64,000 nucleotides of DNA, taken from positions 620,001 through 684,000 of the forward strand of contig NZ_CP088953.1 of assembly GCF_021165935.1 (NCBI RefSeq), read 5' to 3'. Origin of the DNA: Microbulbifer elongatus. GTDB lineage: Bacteria; Pseudomonadota; Gammaproteobacteria; Pseudomonadales; Cellvibrionaceae. This document shows positions 61,827 through 64,000 of the stretch, piece after piece; position 1 is the stretch's first letter; each line of letters opens with the position of its first letter. Made by a program: the position numbers and the translations under genes. The notes below the pieces were generated by a model. The model was not told the origin of the DNA. It ran no database searches and saw only the letters and a program-made list of their open reading frames with translations.

Positions 61827-62879
61827 TTACGGATAATTCTTGATGGCCGGCTGCACGGTGTTGATCCGATAGCAGAAGGTCAGCAGACTCAGCAACAGCA
61901 GTGCTGCGCCGGCGTTGTGAGCCACGGCAATCGGCAGCGGCAAGTACATCACCACATTGGCAATTCCCAGGGCCACTTGCAAGCCCAAAACCAAAAGTAG
62001 CCCCTGTCCCCAGCGGGGTGAGCCGGCGCGCCAAGCGAGGATCGCCAGCAGGCTGACGATCAGCGTGACAATGATTGCGCCGATACGGTGGGTCAGATGG
62101 ATTGCGGTGCGCGCATCGCTCTCCAGGGCACCACCGAGATAATTCGGGCCTATCTGCTGGGCAATATTGAATCCCTGACGGAAATCCGCTTCTGGCCACC
62201 ATTGATTGTGACAGGTGGGAAAATCCGGACACGCCAGCGCCGCGTAATTGGAGCTGGTCCAACCGCCGAGGGCAATCTGCAGGCTGACGACGATTACTGC
62301 CACGATCGCCAGGGGGCGCAGTCTCTGCAGCGCGGTGTACTCGTGGGGGGGAATCAGCCGTTTGCGGTAGCGCAGTCGCTCCGACAACATCCACAAGACC
62401 GAGAGAGTCGCCATACCGCCCAGTAAGTGCAGCGTAACCACTTGCGGCCACAGTTTGAGAGTAACCGTCCACATGCCGAAGGCGGCCTGCAGAATGATCA
62501 GACCCAATAGAATATGACTCTGGATAAACCCTCGGTGACCGCGGCGACGCCAGAACAAATAGGTGAGCCCCGCCACCAGTAACAGCAGCAGCCCGGCAAA
62601 GTAGCGATGTACCATCTCCGGCCAGGTTTTATCGGTTTCTACCGGTGTATCGGGGAAGGCGGCATTGGCCGCAGTAATTTCATGGTGTTCATCGGGCCAC
62701 AGCAGGTGCCCATAGCACCCGGGCCAATCCGGACAGCCCAGGCCCGCATCGGACAGACGCGTGAACGCGCCCAGCACCACGACCACCAGTGCCAGACCGG
62801 TACCGATCAGCGCCAGGCGAAAGCGCCAGTCTTTTTTATAGTTCTTGCGCAATTCCGTGACGTCGGATTCCACATCCAT
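61827..62879 (-). CDS. ctaA: Heme A synthase (COX15/CtaA)
   Basis: 350 residues from ATG 62879, preceded by GAGGAGAGAGCGGA; an in-frame ATG at 62900 would include that site. Eight transmembrane helices with heme-ligand His in EMVHRYFAG, VTLHLLGG, IHLTHRIGA and AVAHNAGAA, and the cysteine pair GLGCPDWPGCYG in the first extracellular loop. Oxidises heme O to heme A. Confidence 0.94.
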   Translation of the reverse strand: MDVESDVTELRKNYKKDWRFRLALIGTGLALVVVVLGAFTRLSDAGLGCPDWPGCYGHLLWPDEHHEITAANAAFPDTPVETDKTWPEMVHRYFAGLLLLLVAGLTYLFWRRRGHRGFIQSHILLGLIILQAAFGMWTVTLKLWPQVVTLHLLGGMATLSVLWMLSERLRYRKRLIPPHEYTALQRLRPLAIVAVIVVSLQIALGGWTSSNYAALACPDFPTCHNQWWPEADFRQGFNIAQQIGPNYLGGALESDARTAIHLTHRIGAIIVTLIVSLLAILAWRAGSPRWGQGLLLVLGLQVALGIANVVMYLPLPIAVAHNAGAALLLLSLLTFCYRINTVQPAIKNYP

Positions 62880-62899
62880 TCCGCTCTCTCCTCTGACCA

Positions 62900-63580
62900 C
62901 TACTTCTCGTAGGAGTACTTCAGCAATCGTTTGATGTCTTTCAGAAGCTGGTTACCGCTGTGGCGGCCGTTGTAAACCATCATGGCGTAGCCCTGCTGAT
63001 CCACCAGCAATACGGCGGGGCGCTCAAGCCGGGCGTGATCGCTGTCCACCAGCCACTGATCCAGCTGTTGCCGATCGACACTGGTGAAGCGCAGCTTCGG
63101 ATGCTGGCCGGCAAGGTCGCCATGCCGCTCTTCGCTCAGCGGTGCGGTGGTGGCAAGAATTCGCTCCACCCGCCGCGCCTTGTCGCCCAGGCGGATATGC
63201 ACCTGACGGGTGGTGTACAGGAGCTTGTCACATTCTTCCGCACATTGCGCATCTGCGACAATCAGGTAGCGCCATCTGGGCTCTTCGTCCACCAGCGACA
63301 GCACACTCCCGTCAGCGGACATCAGGTCAATATCACCCACGCTCTGTGCGGGAGTCAGCAGTTCACCCTGATTGACCGTCTCCGTGGGCATGCCCACGCC
63401 GGTATAAAAAATGATATAGGCCGCAAAAATCGGAATCGCTACAGACGCAATCACGCCAATCCCGGTCCAGCGGCTCAGGCCCGATGGCTTATCCTGGGGC
63501 GGCGCTTCTGATCCCGCCGCTGCGCTGTCTACGCTCTGGATCTGCTCAGTCACTTTGTGTACCTCGCTGTCGGGCGCCAT
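62900..63580 (-). CDS. Membrane-anchored protein of the cytochrome oxidase assembly cluster
   Basis: 226 residues: cytoplasmic Ser/Gln-rich N-terminus, one transmembrane helix (about 38-60, GIGVIASVAIPIFAAYIIFY), then a periplasmic domain with two cysteines (DAQCAEECDKLL) that recalls a degenerate SCO/thioredoxin fold. It occupies the slot of the Pseudomonas PA0111-type gene between SURF1 and ctaA. Role in oxidase assembly is inferred from that context. 20 bases before ctaA. Confidence 0.75.
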   Translation of the reverse strand: MAPDSEVHKVTEQIQSVDSAAAGSEAPPQDKPSGLSRWTGIGVIASVAIPIFAAYIIFYTGVGMPTETVNQGELLTPAQSVGDIDLMSADGSVLSLVDEEPRWRYLIVADAQCAEECDKLLYTTRQVHIRLGDKARRVERILATTAPLSEERHGDLAGQHPKLRFTSVDRQQLDQWLVDSDHARLERPAVLLVDQQGYAMMVYNGRHSGNQLLKDIKRLLKYSYEK

Positions 63581-63625
63581 CCGCGGATCGATGCCCGCAC
63601 CGCCCTCGTTATTGTTATGGATTGA

Positions 63626-64000
63626 TTATGTCTCTTTTGATGTTTTTTTAAACCACTTTTCGCGCAGTATTTGACGCAGGTTGGTTGCGGTGAGCAGCCA
63701 CAGCAACAACAGTGCTGTCGCCATGGCGAACCACTGTACCGCGTAGCCCGTGTGTTTCTGTGGGCTGGTGGTAATCAGGTGCCAGTCGGTAGTGAATGCA
63801 GTATCGGAGTCGGCGCTCAGGCGTATCTGCCAGGCTGGCTGCCTGAGCGCCAGTTGCCGGGTGCTGAGGTCCTGTGGAGACTGGATGCGACTGTGCGGGG
63901 GTGTCACGCCCTGCCCTTCGATTCGCGCTGGATAGAGAAATCCGGTGATGACTTTTGCCGCCAGCGGGTAGCGCACTTCCGGCAACTCGCTACGATGACT
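63626..64000 (-). CDS. SURF1-family cytochrome oxidase assembly protein (partial)
   Basis: The C-terminal 124 residues or so are visible; the frame is open to the right edge. The conserved SURF1 ending is present: VTGFLYP-like region, WHLITTSPQKHTGYAVQWFAMATALLLLWLL with the second transmembrane helix and the HxGYAVQWF motif. Helps build heme A into cytochrome c oxidase. First visible gene of the SURF1-ctaA-ctaB-SCO cluster. Confidence 0.9.
   Translation of the reverse strand, partial: SHRSELPEVRYPLAAKVITGFLYPARIEGQGVTPPHSRIQSPQDLSTRQLALRQPAWQIRLSADSDTAFTTDWHLITTSPQKHTGYAVQWFAMATALLLLWLLTATNLRQILREKWFKKTSKET

Overview
The window looks like chromosome of a marine gammaproteobacterium of the Cellvibrionales type, closest in flavour to Microbulbifer or Saccharophagus. 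This rests on recognising protein families, not on a database search. Reasons: long serine-rich linkers in secreted enzymes, large TonB-dependent receptors without SusD, PL6/PL7/PL17/PL18 alginate lyases, and housekeeping blocks in Pseudomonas-like order (SURF1-ctaA-ctaB-SCO; dsbA-cytochrome c4-engB-polA; znuA/znuCB).

Layout. 0-8 kb: mixed housekeeping genes (CLCA_X-like protein, methyltransferase, Rrf2 regulator with a thioredoxin-reductase-like flavoprotein, DUF885 protein, a prokaryotic ionotropic-glutamate-receptor-like channel, nitrilase-family hydrolase, FrnE-like DsbA). 8.1-10.9 kb: a tyrosine/homogentisate operon (hppD, VOC protein, fumarylacetoacetate hydrolase) behind a recognisable promoter and inverted repeat. 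11.1-14.7 kb: a four-gene membrane-stress operon (small DNA-binding-like protein, PspA, YqiJ, flotillin YqiK). 15-18.3 kb: fpr with a divergent FinR-like LysR regulator, then a RimK-type ATP-grasp ligase.

18.6-41.2 kb is an alginate utilisation locus. A GntR/FadR regulator and a TonB receptor precede one six-gene operon: PL6 lyase, PL17 oligoalginate lyase, KdgF cupin, MFS transporter, DEH reductase, KDG kinase. Then come a second TonB receptor, a modular PL7 lyase, a decayed PL7 lipoprotein, an unrecognised secreted protein and, past a GNAT/C39 gene, a PL18 lyase. Secreted lyases would cut alginate, the receptors import oligomers, PL17 makes monomers, and KdgF, DehR and KdgK bring them to KDPG. 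The KDPG aldolase is not in the window. ACCAAT-type boxes recur in front of the regulator, PL6, both receptors and PL18 and may be the regulator's operators. The GNAT/C39 gene is the usual partner of the RimK-type ligase, and the two are separated here by most of the alginate locus.

41-51.9 kb: M28 peptidase, MBL-like protein, ACT protein, two tandem paralogues of unknown family, an FTR1-less cytochrome c protein, DsbA, a complete IS4-family element (1422 bp, perfect 18-bp ends, 13-bp target duplication) inserted in the loop of an intrinsic terminator, cytochrome c4, EngB and two small unknown genes. 51.9-53.0 kb, between these and polA, is non-coding. It holds two tandem candidate small RNAs on the minus strand with C-rich loops, in the position where enterobacteria carry Spot 42, plus a palindromic intergenic repeat containing a 17-bp tandem repeat. 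53-64 kb: polA, a secreted unknown, the zinc importer znuA/znuCB with a likely Zur box, a CPBP protease, and the cytochrome oxidase/heme A assembly genes running off the right edge.
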